NCBI GenBank assembly: GCA_032718565.1
Contig: JAVGVS010000017.1
Location: forward strand, 3,026,887-3,090,886
DNA length: 64,000 bases
Direction: 5' to 3'
From: Distichodus sexfasciatus
Taxonomy: Eukaryota; Chordata; Actinopteri; Characiformes; Distichodontidae
Shown: one piece after another, positions 1 through 12,100 of the stretch
Layout: each line of letters begins with the position of its first letter
How positions within the stretch are numbered: the stretch's first letter is position 1
Translations under genes and position numbers: made by a program
Notes under the pieces: generated by a model
What the model was told of the DNA's origin: nothing
The model's database searches: none
What the model saw: the letters and a program-made list of their open reading frames with translations, nothing else

Positions 1-2410
1 CCAACTTGGGTTCATTTTAAGCAAACTAAACGAGGGAGGTGTGAATACACCCTTAAACATGGCTTTCCTAACTCTTTAGAACATGTAAAAAATGTTACTG
101 ATTTTATTATTAAAGCAATAAATAATCATGCAACATCAACTTTGTTAAAATATTAAAAATTGCGGCAAAGTTTCAATTCAGCATCAAATTGGTCTGGAAT
201 ACAAATTCTTTTATTAACACATATAAAGATTAAAACACAAGTCACAAACTATTTTAAACTGTAAATTAAAGGAACAGACCAGCTCCTTGTTACGGATGCC
301 TGATCTAGCTGTCGAACCAGTATCGTTTCTGATATCAGCATTGGATTGGTACATACCTAATAAATACTGTACAGTCGTTAAATCTTTGCTTCAAATTGAT
401 TTTCCAGACTGCTTTTTATAATGATTCTTACGTAGTTTGAGTCCTTATCCGTATATTTACTTGCCTGTGTAATTTCTTCCTGTTTATGCTATGACTCAGA
501 CTTGAGCTAAATTGGTTTCTGCTGGCTATCAGGCTCATTCTGCCCCAAGCGAGTGTCCCAGTGGAGAGGTCTAACGGTGTGTCATACCACAACAGTGAGA
601 CTCAGAAACTCGGTGATTTACATTTCTCCAGTTTCGATTTGGTTTCCAAACACAACTAGTCTTAATCAGGGAGGCTCGAAGTATAATCCAGATGTCGAGT
701 AGATATGGAAATTAGCGTTGGACTCTGTGTCTCAACTTGGCGTGTTAAGCTGTGCTGCTAATGCGAATAAATTTGCATATCTTCATGCTGCGCGGTGGAA
801 AATTGTTATGCATCAGTTCTGACATGTAATCTGATCCAATCGGGACTCGTGTCCAGGACTGGGTTTGGAACAGAATTTGTGAGTGATGTAGCAGCGTCTG
901 GTCTCTTAATATAGCGTGAGAGACGGAGGTCAGCTTAGTCCAAATCACTTGAAGAATGAGGAGTGTGTGTCTGTGTGTTATTGTTACGGTACATTTCTGT
1001 ATATAGACACCAGAATTAGTAAGAAAAGTTCCTTTCAAGTAAGGACAGTAATTTTGCTGTATATATACAGAGAATTAGAATTATTATTTGATGTTGCTTC
1101 TAAATAATAAGACAAATTTTGCTGTGAGTACACAGATATTTAGTGTCTTTCTTTAGTAAGTTGTTTTAAATATGGAGTATACAGAGAATTGGGATCCTTA
1201 TTTGAACAGTTGTTTTTAAATAGGAACACAACTTTTTCTGCAAATACAGAGAATTAACATTCTTATTTGAGTAGTTGTCAAATATAAATTTAGACAGTAA
1301 GATGATTATGCTTATTTGAGAGCAACTTGTACCACTGCTTAATGTTTAACTGTAGTCTTTTGACGAGCCCAGGTAAAAGAGGAGAAAAGGCATCCGGTGT
1401 AAAACTTTTGCCAAAAATGCGGGCAACGAGGTAATTGATCAGCTGTGACGACCCCTAATGGAAGAAGCCAAAATAAGTAGAAGAATCTTTTATTAATAGT
1501 TTAGCTTCCCTTCGAAAGTCCTTTTGGGCCTCTTTGGAATGTTCCAAAGCTAGATCTGCTCTCCAGATGCACGCTGTGTCAGTACGCCTCCTTTGCGTTT
1601 ATTTCCGGGGCGTGCAGAGCGGTGAAACAGGTGTGTGACCCGGTGCTGTGGAGCTGACAGTGATCTCACCCTGCCACATTGGGGCAGATCATCTGACGGT
1701 TGATTTATGGGTGCAGCAGCTCCACTCGCAGCTTTTCCCTTTGCTGCCCAGGCTATCTTAAGCTCCTACAAACAGGAACGCTGCCAGCAGCGCTGCCTCG
1801 GCCTCACACACCCGCCATGTGTGTGTCCTGAATCAACGCTCCGACGCAGGGGAGAGCAACATTTGAAGTTTAGTATTCTGTGCGTGGGCCGGGACTGTGT
1901 TACAGTGATTGTGTGTGTGTCCGGGGGTGAAAGACGGAGTGAATGGAGAGGGAAGTTCTTGTGGCAGTGCCGTTTGTGGAAAACCTATTAGATTTCGTGT
2001 TAAACTAGACTGTGATTGTCATAAGATTTGAAAGGCTTTATTTGTAATTATGAAGTATAATAGTAAGGCTCTTGTTGGTTCCTAAAACTGATTTTGAAAG
2101 GAGCAAATGGTTTATATGAAGTTTTTGATATTTTTTTAAGTGATTGGAAAAAAAAAATCTCTATATAATGTCTATTTATATTTATATATAGATAAATATA
2201 TCATATTTATCTCTATATAAATCATCTTATATATAATTTTATTTTACTGTTTAATTATTTTAGTAATTGTGAAATTTTTAAAATTATATTCAAGATACTA
2301 TCATTGAAAAAAATGAAAAATAGATTTTGAAAAAATGTTTTATTGCTTATGTACATTTTATACAAATACAATTTTTATATTTTAGCTTAAATTTGGTATG
2401 ACTATTCTTG

Positions 2411-2477
2411 CATCTATCTATCTATCTATCTATTCATTCATTCATCTATCTATCTATATCTATATCTATATCTATAT
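2411..2477. repeat. (CTAT)n / (CATT)n microsatellite
   Basis: Runs of the tetranucleotide ctat are interrupted by attc units and followed by a tatatc tract. This is a simple compound microsatellite and is likely to vary in length between individuals. Confidence 0.95.
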
Positions 2478-3718
2478 AATAAAAAATAAAATAAATTGTA
2501 AAATAAAATTACAAACACACTGTCTCTCTCTCAAACACACACTGATGTGGATTTCCGTAGCTGTGACCAAAATGCATGTAAGCGTGAAACTCCAGCAGTC
2601 CAGTGTTGTTGCTGTTACAGATGTGACATTGTTGTTCGCTGCAGAGGTAAAGGCGAATTTTCCTTGATCTCTTCAGCCCTGATTAATGGGCTGGTGAGAG
2701 TATTACGTGGAGCAGCGTGGGCGTATCTCCAGCGCAGAGGCACACTCCCACTGATCGAGCGCTCCTGCTGCACCGCCGCCGCTGCCGAGACGCTAACTGA
2801 AGCATCTGCACATTTGCGGATTTGCGTTAAGCACTGCTGTCCTACACGCCTTTGTATTTATTGTAGTTAGATCAAGTTATGGGCATCAAGTGGGACTTGG
2901 AACCTTAAACATGAAGGGCCTGAGGGACGGGATGGGAAAGGAACGAAAGGAGGGGGTCAGAAAATAGGGTCTGAAGTCCAATCCTCTCATTATTGCGTGC
3001 CGGCCAAAGGGATTTGGTTGTTAATGCGCTGGGAAAAAATAACAGAAGAAGGGAAAAAACTGTGTGTGCTGACGCATCGCTTCACATCTCTTACTAACTC
3101 TCACTCTGTAACACACTCTTTTTCTCTCTGTTGCTCTCTCAGTCACACACACAGTCTGGAAATGACTGACATCAAAAAATCAACAGCTCTGCAGGTGGCG
3201 TAGGGTAAACGAGGCTTTTCATACTCTAGTTATATTTTCCTGATTAATTGTTTGTATATATACTGTATATATAACCCAAGAAACTCAACTGGGGCAAAAA
3301 GAATTAGATTATTTAAAATGCTATTGCTGTTGTAAAGCAGAGAAAATATATGAAACATTTAATTAAACCTTGTTTATCAAAAGTGGTTTATTTTTCACCT
3401 GTAGTTGATATTTACTCAGCACTTGGATTTTCTATAAAACCTTCACACACAAGACTGGGTTCCAATCTGTTGAAGCGTCAGCAGTGTTTTGACTGAGTCC
3501 TGAGCGCCCTCTAGGGTCAATTTTGTGTCTCTCTTAGACGCTCTTGCGTGTTTGTGGTTGTGCTCTCGGGTTTGGTAATAGTCTTAACGATCTGCTTCGC
3601 AGTTTGCAAAAGGTGAGGCATCAGGCATTGTCTCAGTTATTTTTAAATGTGAATTCGTAAACATTTAGACCATTATATACTGTATAAAAAAAACCTTTCA
3701 AGTGAAGTTGTCTTCAGT

Positions 3719-3965
3719 CCCTCAAGACATTGTAGTGCCTTCCAGTACAGTTTCGTCCCATAGTCCAACCTGCAAATCGTTTCCCATGTTTGCAGTCGAC
3801 GTGTTCTCTCTCTTCACCCCGCCATGGCCCTCACGGCTGGTGTTGTTTGAAGTGGGTTTGCTGCTGATCAGGCTTTGTTGAAGCGCTGTAGGGTGCAGAG
3901 TGTGAATCGGGTCTAGACTGGCAGCTTCACGCAGGGCCTCACAGTTGATACACAACTCGGCCGCT
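3719..3965 (-). other. Short stretch open on both strands, possible exon, unassigned
   Basis: On the minus strand 81 codons are open from 3964 down to a TGA at 3722-3724, just after an acceptor-like CTGCAGTAG. On the plus strand a different frame is open from a good acceptor ending at about 3718 to a TGA near 3881. The base composition is more balanced than the surroundings. I recognise no domain on either strand. The plus reading could be an upstream exon of the gene at 4549, and the minus reading could be a terminal exon of another gene. Chance is also possible. Confidence 0.2.
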
Positions 3966-4038
3966 TCCTACTGCAGCAGCACATTACCCCCGTTATGTAA
4001 GGTGTACTGTATACGCAGCAGAATTAGCAGCAGTGCAC

Positions 4039-4065
4039 AGACACACACACACACACACACACACA
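4039..4065. repeat. (CA)n microsatellite
   Basis: An uninterrupted run of about 13 CA dinucleotides. Confidence 0.95.
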
Positions 4066-4548
4066 ACACGCCTCCACTGTAGCTTTATATATCAAAGTGA
4101 GTGAACCACAAACATTTCCACAGGTACTGGGATTATTACGGAAAAGTGGTGAAGTTTACTTAAAAGATTATTGAAATGGGTTCAAGTTCTTTCAAGGTCA
4201 GAGCAGGCAGATGCTATTCATCAAAAAGTTGAGAGAGAGATTGAGAGGCATTGAGACTGAGAGAGAGACTGAGGGAGAGAAAAAGAACCATTTTTTAAAT
4301 AATATTCTTTTTTTTACCTTAACATTTCTTAATAAGTAATCTTGTTTTTGTTTTCTGATGCTCTTGTAGGTGGTGTTCAGTTGAGCCCAAGTAATAAAAG
4401 GTAAACCACTCACATTTTGTCTTATTGATGTTACTTTGTCTGTAATAAAACCTGTTGGGGTTGTTCAAGCCTTGCTGATTTGTCCTGATTGTATACACCC
4501 TATAACAGTTTAACTATTGTAATCCTTGAAAACAGGGGAGATTTTCAG

Positions 4549-5254
4549 TACGCCCTGGCTAATAATCCGGACAAGATGGCAGACGACGTGAGCAACGGCA
4601 TCACATCGCCCTTCCTGAACCAGACCAGCAGCTCGGAGTGGAACAGCTCTGACGATCTGGCCGGTCCCTTATCTGAGCAGGAGGACTGGACGTCCCGCAC
4701 CGACGAACCATCTCGCCCTCCCTTCAGAGGGCTTAATAGCCACCTCTCAGGTCCTCCGCTGCCCCCAAAACCCCACATCCTAAAAATGGAGAACAGGTTT
4801 CTGATCCTGGACATGGCCCACGCGAAGCCCAGATCCCCTCAACCTCACCACAAAACGACAGCTCCCTCCAGCAGGAGTCCTGAAAAATGGCTGGAGAACT
4901 CTTCCGAACTGAACAATCTGTCTTCGTCCGACAGCAGCTCGGGTAAGTCTGGCTTGTCCGACCCAGAGAGGAATGATCTGTCGGCCAGCGAGAGCGATGA
5001 GAAGAGCCCGACGACCCCCCGGCCTTGTCCCGACTCCCCTGACGCAGCAGACTGGGTCATCCCCACCACCTACTTCTCCGTCGATAACTGTATGACAGAC
5101 ACTTACCGGGCCAAGTACCACAAGAAAAGGTCGGCTCTCTACCCGTTGACAGATTCTAAAACGGGAGAGCACCACGCGTCGTCTGCAGAGAGGACGTCCC
5201 CGACTCCTTCAGATTTACACATCGAAGAATTCTCCAGAATCAAACCAGAAACAG
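4549..5254 (+). CDS. Internal exon of an unidentified Ser/Pro-rich protein
   Basis: A 706-base exon begins after the acceptor ttttcag (4542-4548; an alternative acceptor ends at 4535) and ends at the donor CAG|GTAATC, leaving phase 1. It encodes about 235 residues, beginning YALANNPDKMADDV. The segment is hydrophilic and rich in Ser, Pro and acidic residues. It holds a PPLPPKP motif, a typical SH3-ligand pattern, and clusters such as SSSDSSSGKSG and SASESDEKSPTTP that look like phosphorylation sites. A less acidic stretch containing YFSVDNCMTDTYR is probably the most conserved part. Composition and length suggest the disordered tail of a scaffold or signalling protein. I cannot name the gene and assign no function. 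Upstream exons lie to the left of the window or were not recognised. Confidence 0.75.
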
Positions 5255-5562
5255 GTAATCACTTTTTTACATTAATGACATTTAGAAGACACTTGTCCAG
5301 TGCGACTTCCATTTTCCTAACTAGACGTTGCGTTATTTACGTATAAAAAATGTAGAAAAAGATTAAACTTTAAAAATACAGTGGATTATAGTTGACCTAG
5401 CTTTTAAACTATGAGCTGTTGAAAGGATGAAAGATTAGAAAAGAATAATGGTTATTGATTAATGTTGTTGCAGTGCAACAATCTTGAGTTCACTCTGTTT
5501 GCCACTAGGGGACATGCTCATGATAGAACTGGGCTTTACACCGGAAGTTATAACACAGTTCT

Positions 5563-5772
5563 CCTTAACGGAGCTGCCCTCTTGTGGCCAAAACAGGGAA
5601 TGACAGCCTTAACGGAGCTGCCCCCTTGTGGCCAAAACAGGGAATGACAGCCTTAACGGAGCTGCCCTCTTGTGGCCAAAACAGGGAATGACAGCCTTAA
5701 TGGAGCTGCCCCCTTGTGGCCAAAACAGGGAATGACAGTCTTAACGGAGCTGCCCCCTTGTGGCCAAAACAG
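5563..5772. repeat. 44-bp tandem repeat, 4.8 copies, with CTCF-like cores
   Basis: Units start at 5563, 5607, 5651, 5695 and 5739 and differ by only a few bases. Each unit contains CTGCCC(C/T)CTTGTGG, whose complement CCACAAG(G/A)GGGCAG differs at one position from the CTCF core consensus. A further core on the opposite strand, CCACTAGGGGACA, lies just upstream at 5502. The array sits between two genes that converge on each other. Binding is inferred only from the motif. Confidence 0.9.
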
Positions 5773-6105
5773 ATTTTTTTTAAATCTGAAAAAAGATTTG
5801 CAGATTTGTTATTGACGAGAACCACGGTAGCCAACACCTCATTGATCTGAAAATTGAAATCATGAATGGATGTCTACAAGACAAAGATTGTGGAAGGAGG
5901 TTTGTACCTAAAAAGTGGGAAAAACAAGAAATAACGAAGAGAACTTTTAATCAGATAAATGTATTTTTTTTAGTGCATTCAACCAGCAAACTTGCAGCAA
6001 AATGGAATCCTGTTACTATGAGAGGACTGGATGAGCACGGCTTCCTGTGACATAAAAACAGCAACCTGAAGGGACGTGACGGTGAGAAACACTTTGTTGC
6101 TCTAG

Positions 6106-7810
6106 GGTTTGAAAAGCTATTTAGCCTGAAGCTGGAACTGGGATGGTGTTAAGGTGAGAGTTGTTTACGTGGACGGAAATGCAGATAAAAGAATTCATGA
6201 AATCAAGCAAAGGAGAGCTGAAAAACTCAGGTTGAAAATTTAGTTACCATTTATTAAATGCTGTTAGTGATTAAAATGATGCTCCATCTACAGTCTTTTC
6301 TCCTTGTTATGTAGTTTTAGTGTTAACATTAGGTAATCAGATCATAAAAAAAAAAAGGTAAATGTTTTCATATGTGAAAATACCCACACTGTTCAAGTAA
6401 TTTGTGATTTGTCTTGCAACACCATGGAACAGATGATAATGACAGTGATGATAAAATAAGCTCAACATATACAGTAGCAAGAGTGTATTTCTTAACTGTG
6501 TTCTTAATTTTTAACAGATGTTTAAAAATACAAGTAAGACAGGAAAAGGTGGAATTCAAAGATGGATCTTGTGCCAAAGAGATTGATGGATTGGTTGGTG
6601 GAGCAGAGATCTTGGAAATTTGTGGTCTCGTTTTACAAGTGGGTTATGCGGCATCCATTCATTCGTTTAGTTGTATGGCAGTATGAACATCTTTACAAAT
6701 GCACATTTAATGAGTCAAGTGTGAATGAAATTGTAATCGTCACTCCATTTTTTTTAGTCTGTATAATTGTGAGTACTGTGGAACATCAAATCTTAAAATG
6801 CAGTAAATCTTCTACAGTGGCTAAGGACCTGTTTTCACCACCATTCCAACATAATTATGTATTTTGCATGACTCATGGGGTGTGGCTGGAAATGTTCTTT
6901 ACAGTCATTAATATTCTATTTAATATTTCCTGTTTATTAAAAGCCTTTAAAAGATGAAAAGAACGTCCAACTTAATGGCCTTTTAATGTTTCTTGGTTTA
7001 ACCCCATCACATACGCAGCCTCATCATGTTGAAGTGCCACGGTGGCTTTAGACATTTATGTGGTTAACTGTACAAAAATAATGGGAACTTAAAATACACG
7101 TTATGCACCTTTAAATGGAGAGATTAATTATAAACGCACTGGGGATTTTGCTCTGAGATCTCACTGGCCTTGAAACACGGTCAAGAATAATAGTAATGTA
7201 CCTGACTGGAATATGGCCTTGTAACGGTGGGTAGCTGCGACACTGGAATATTATTAGAAATCTAAAAGCACACAAAACCCCAACCTGCAAACCAGCGAAA
7301 CGCTAAAATTAACACTGTAACAAACTTTTTGCACTGCAAAGTGCTACCTGCAATTAGGCATCACGCTGCTTTTTGTAAAGTTTCCTTTTTCTTCTGGCTT
7401 TGTCTGAGTCTCCACTAACAGTGAACTGTTCAGTGTTCTTTAACTCAGATTTTTGATAGGGGTGGAAATATCTCCAACAGAGGTGTGTGACAGCTATGTA
7501 ATAGCTTTTTTATTTCCTTCTAAACAGATGGGTACATTTATTGGTTTATTTGAATGTGATGTTTTTTGTTCCAAAAATGGTCTTGGATAAGATGTACATT
7601 TTTCATGTTTTATTTTATTTTTAAAATGTGACTACATTTTGTACATTGCTAGCCTGACAATACATAACAGTGCCTTATTTTGTATGTAAACAGAACTGAA
7701 AGTACTGAAAATAGCTTTATTTTATTTGTAATTTTTAAAATTGTTTTATATGTATCGTAATTCATTTCTATTGTTTAACAAATGCAATAAATTTTCATTG
7801 GTCATCGAAA
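6106..7810 (+). other. Probable last exon and 3' UTR of the unnamed plus-strand gene
   Basis: The acceptor ttgttgctctag (6094-6105) is strong and matches the phase-1 donor at 5254. Joining the two adds GFEKLFSLKLELGWC and a TAA at 6150-6152. A polyadenylation signal AATAAA lies at 7786-7791, before a T-rich stretch and the opposing frem1 gene. An alternative acceptor at 5474 would end the protein after VQQS. A second frame of 37 codons (about 6132-6241) in the same exon reads as charged protein, ending AEKLRLKI, but is out of phase. The choice of terminal exon is therefore uncertain. Confidence 0.4.
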
Positions 7811-8307
7811 TTGTTTTTCTTTGGTAATTTGAATGTGAACTAAGAAGGACTAACTAATAGTTATAGGTTATTAATCATCTTTAATATTCAGTCAGCAGTT
7901 GGATTGCTCTTCAGCATGTATCGATGTTGGGTGAGAAATTTCAGTAACAAGATCCATTGTTGTTACTGATTGTACGTCACAAAGTAATGCAGTGTTTAAG
8001 ATAGTAAATTGCATTTGGATTCATTAACATTACTGTAGGTCTCATCCATAAATAGAATTATGTAAGAAGTGAATACACATTTACATTAGAACACCAACAA
8101 AATTACTTTAAAATTTTTAAATTCATGTTAAGTTAATCAGCATTAGACGTGCTTTGTTTGCTTGTGGATCCAGGAGCTAGTAATACCTGCTCTCCAGAAA
8201 TACCTGAAAATATTAGTCCACTCCATGATACACCACATCAGTCTGCTTCTCAACATGTAATAAAGGCTGGAGAGAGAGGAATAAACGCTTCGGCATCAGA
8301 CAGCAGC

Positions 8308-9183
8308 TCACATTTTAACGTAGCATACGTAGCGGTGTCTCCGTCCCGTCTTACAGTCTCGGACTTGCCATTTTGCGTTCCTCCAGACCAAAACACACTT
8401 TTTGTCGTCCCTCTTTCTGTCCCGAGGGGGGCTTCGCCTCCAGTTGGTGTAGGTAACAGGCTCTCCACTCTCCCACTCCCACAGGCCTTTACGCTCCCGC
8501 TTGTTCAGGCCTGCACAACGTTGTCAGACATTTTTAGGCACCAACATATTCAGGAGGCAAATATATTGGTAATGATTTCTCTATTGACTATTTTATGCAT
8601 TACTCTATTAATATGTATTATAATAGAGATATTCATTAAATATAAATGTATTTATATTGAAACTAAATATATATATATCATGGAGGAAATAAAAAAAATT
8701 AGTCTCAAATCCAATGCGCAAGTACTGTTAAAGACTTTCAGCATCAAATTAATGCAAAATAAGATCAGATTGCAGCTATTTTCTTAAACATGTATTTACT
8801 TAAAATTTAAGGTAAACAATAACTGAGATATGGCTTTAATACTGTGTGTGAGTTCTGATTCAGTAGGTAATAAGAGCTAAAAGAAGGGAACTGTACCGAT
8901 CCAGAAGGGCTTCCTGTCGCTGAAGTCCCAAAGCCACTCCATATCAGCTCTGGACTGGACACTGGCGAGGTTGCCTTGGAAACTGGGAAGATAAATTGCA
9001 GATTTGTTGAAATCAGCTGAGAAACTTAAAGTCTGTTGTCCATTTGGTGTCGGTCAGTGGTGCGTACCGTTCTCTACAGGCCCTGGCAGCGTCGGTCCAT
9101 GAAGCTTTGCGCTGTAAGCTTAGCAGATAGCAGTGCTGATTATGGTACGTCCAACCCTGTGGACACTTCTGTGCATTCACTGC
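8308..9183 (-). CDS. frem1: frem1 C-type lectin domain, last three exons
   Basis: The exons are 9068-9183, 8897-8982 and 8308-8510, in phase throughout. The first opens AVNAQKCPQGWTYHNQHCY, the usual long-form C-type lectin start with two cysteines, then KASWTDAARACRE. The second gives GNLASVQSRADMEWLW and KPFWIG, the hallmark of the fold. The last has LWEWESGEPVTYTNW, then CVLVWRNAKWQVRDC and YVCYVKM before the TGA at 8308-8310. The EPV-like carbohydrate tripeptide is seen as EPVTY. The calcium site looks incomplete because the usual downstream WND is replaced, so sugar binding is doubtful. This domain holds residues of about 2061-2195. Confidence 0.95.
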
Positions 9184-12100
9184 CTGAATGAGCAGTGGAA
9201 AAAAAACTAACATTGTCAAATGATCTTGTTATGGCAAAACGTCATGCAAAAAATAAATGCAGACGTTTCCTGCTTGCCTCAGATTCGGCTCACTGGCACT
9301 GGAGCTGCAAAGCTAGAAATTATGCTTTTTTGCAGGTCATATGTTTCTATTACATGTTAAATAACATCCTTATTAAATAACAGCCTTGTAGTTAAAGTAA
9401 CACTAACAAACAACAGTTGAAAACTGGGAAAATATATCAAACATTTAGTTGAACCTAGACAGCTGAACAGAGGTCTGGAAACTAGGTTTCTAGTTGACAA
9501 ATTCAAATTAGTTAAGTCTTCCACCCCAAACCTAGTTAAAAAAAAAACCTGACACTATGTTCAAAATGGCCAAATCTCAAACGTTATAAAGTATCTTCTT
9601 GTTTACTGAATTGTTAAAATGTTATTCAGTAAAAGTAAGTAATTATTTGTTATTGTGAACACACCACACCACAGCACACAGTGCACCACAATCAAATGTG
9701 ACCTCTGCATTTGACCCATCTGTGGAGCAGTGGGCAGTTCACATGAGCAGGGCCCAGGGAGCAGTGCTTGGGGATGGTTGTTTGCTCATGAGTACCTTAG
9801 TGATACCTTTACCGGAACTGGAATTCAAACCAGCAACCTTCCAATCACGAGGTGAACTCCCTAACCGTTATGCTATCAACTGTCCCAAATTTATTGGTAG
9901 TATAATAGTATATAAACACAGCTGTTTAATAAATTTACTTGGTGTCAGACATCAAATATGGCTTCGTTTAAGCAATATTTTATCGTGTATATAAATAAAT
10001 TGAATTGACTTGAATATATGAGGTGCGTGTCTGGACTCGTTTACCTCAGCAGTAGGAACCCAGACTTTCCAGGAGACCCCACTGCATTCTAGGAGTTTAC
10101 CTAAACTCTCATTATAATGAAGAAATCCTCTCAGCTCTGGAGTGCAAGGTTTGAAGAGCGCCTGGGACGATGCATTCTGCAGATATAACAAGCCAAAAAT
10201 GACTTATATTTACATAAACAGATGCAAGGATACATAAATAATTAAAATATGAGAATACTATACTGTAGTGAGAGAGAAATATTTTCTATATATTTTTATA
10301 ATTCTTTATATTTAGCTTTTCCTTAAATAAAAAATCTTAAATTATTAATACTTCCACATTATTAGGAATGAACTCAACCAGGTCATGCCACTACATCAGA
10401 ATACTAAACTTTTAATAATTATCATATCGACTATTGACTGACACACCATATATATGAGAGCACAAAATTCATTTACTTCTGGCATCATATTATGATTCTC
10501 TTTTAATTTAACTGACACATAAATATACTTTGAGATCCTACACTTCATGATGACTTTAAATATGACTTGGACCTGAGCCGCTGAGCTCCTCCTGAGGTTC
10601 TGATGAGGTTCTACAGTAAGAGTGGAGCTCTTGCTGGAGAGAGAACGCTGCTGCCCTCTGCTGCTCACATGCACTTGTGCTTTCCTTCCAGATTTTAAGG
10701 CCACATTCTCATCTTCCACTGCTACCGACATGATGCCATGATACTGCAATAAAAGGAGGTGAAATTTTCGTGTTAAAGTAAGAGACTGTTTGGGTCTTAA
10801 ATGCCCTGCTGTTTAATTTAAGGTAAAGCTCATGTTATATCATAATAAAATGACATGATCCACATTACAGTGCAACTCAGAAGGAGAAACCTTGCTTGAA
10901 GGATTGCCGCTATGGATGATTTTTGCTAGTTTTTTAACTTTTGACTGTTTTATTGATTAGTCCATCAAGGTAAGAGAAGCATACCCATGTTTTTAGATTT
11001 TGTAAGAACATGAACACTTACCGTGTAAACCACCTCAGATCCACTCTGAATGCTTGAAGATGGTTGCACCTGTGGGTAAAAATAACTGCTATAATATGCT
11101 AACTATGAGCAATAATACATTAAGCACTTCATAGTCAGTCACATGACAAAGTCATTTGGTCATCAGTTTAATTTAACAACTGGACATTTCATATATTTAC
11201 GTCAGTCAGTTCAACGTACAAGTTTCCTGTTGCCATTGGTCCGCAGTCTTTTCTTAGAGGCTGGATTAATGAACTGAGGGGAGTCGTCTCCCCTGGTACT
11301 GACTGTCCCGTCTATCCGAGGCAGGGGCAACGTCTCCACCTGGATGGAGCCGTGTTTTGGGTACGGTCCCTCTTCTACCACTGTACCTCCAACACTGGGC
11401 CCTAATGGGGACAGTTTAGCACCACACTGCCCTGTGAAGGCAGTGAGAACTTCATGAGCAGAGCAGACTGGAACATTTTACAAAATTCGTAAAGAATTAA
11501 AGAGCGTAACTATATTTGTAATATTATGCTTCCATAAAATAACCTCAAAATATGCAGAGAGCACAAAAATGTGAATTGAAAACATATCAGATGCCAATGA
11601 ACTCTGTCTTGTGAAGTACCACCTTAATCCTGAGATAGACAACAATGAGCCACTGATTGAGTCTGTTGCAAAATCTCATATTTAATGTAGAAGAATGAGC
11701 TGTTTAGAAGAAGTCCTCAGAATTAAGGATTAAGAATATGAGTACTGTGTATGCATCATGTTTTGGAATAACTTTTAAAAAGCAAATTTTAATGTGTCTA
11801 TAGATTTTATGTCTGTAGATTCCACATCCTGCTCCAAGCTGTGGCATCTTTTTAAAACGTACTACAACAGAACATATTTTGACCTAATAACCTAATGGAC
11901 TTTGTCACTGCCGCCACAGCTTCCTTAAAGGAGAACTTTGGTCATTTTCAACATTCAGCTCTATTGTTCTGTGTCACATAGCTGTCAGTGCTGTCAGTAG
12001 CGCCAAAAATGACGAAAATTGGCACTGCCCACACCGACTTACACTCCCTCTAGTGTTCGCACCCTGGCGACTGTATCGCTAACCATTCGGGGCAGGTTTT

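Larger units (their letters stand above)
1..4548. other. Intronic or upstream region of the unnamed plus-strand gene
   Basis: No exon can be supported here. The stretch is mostly AT-rich, with microsatellites and short open frames that look like chance. Two patches are richer in G+C: about 1550-1970 and about 2660-2940. The second contains a CpG-containing run and an ATG at 2911 that opens only 18 codons. Either patch could be a regulatory element or an alternative first exon, but nothing in the sequence proves it. Since the exon at 4549 starts at a splice acceptor, the region just upstream is best read as intron. Confidence 0.5.

Noticed and set aside
1707..1991. 94-codon plus-strand frame in a G+C-richer patch
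   Set aside because: The product is low in structure, no splice sites match, and no family is recognised. It is better seen as a possible regulatory patch.
10640..10670. CTCF-like core GCAGCAGAGGGCAG in a frem1 exon
   Set aside because: It is a good motif match but falls in coding sequence (GQQRSL region) and stands alone, so no regulatory site is claimed.
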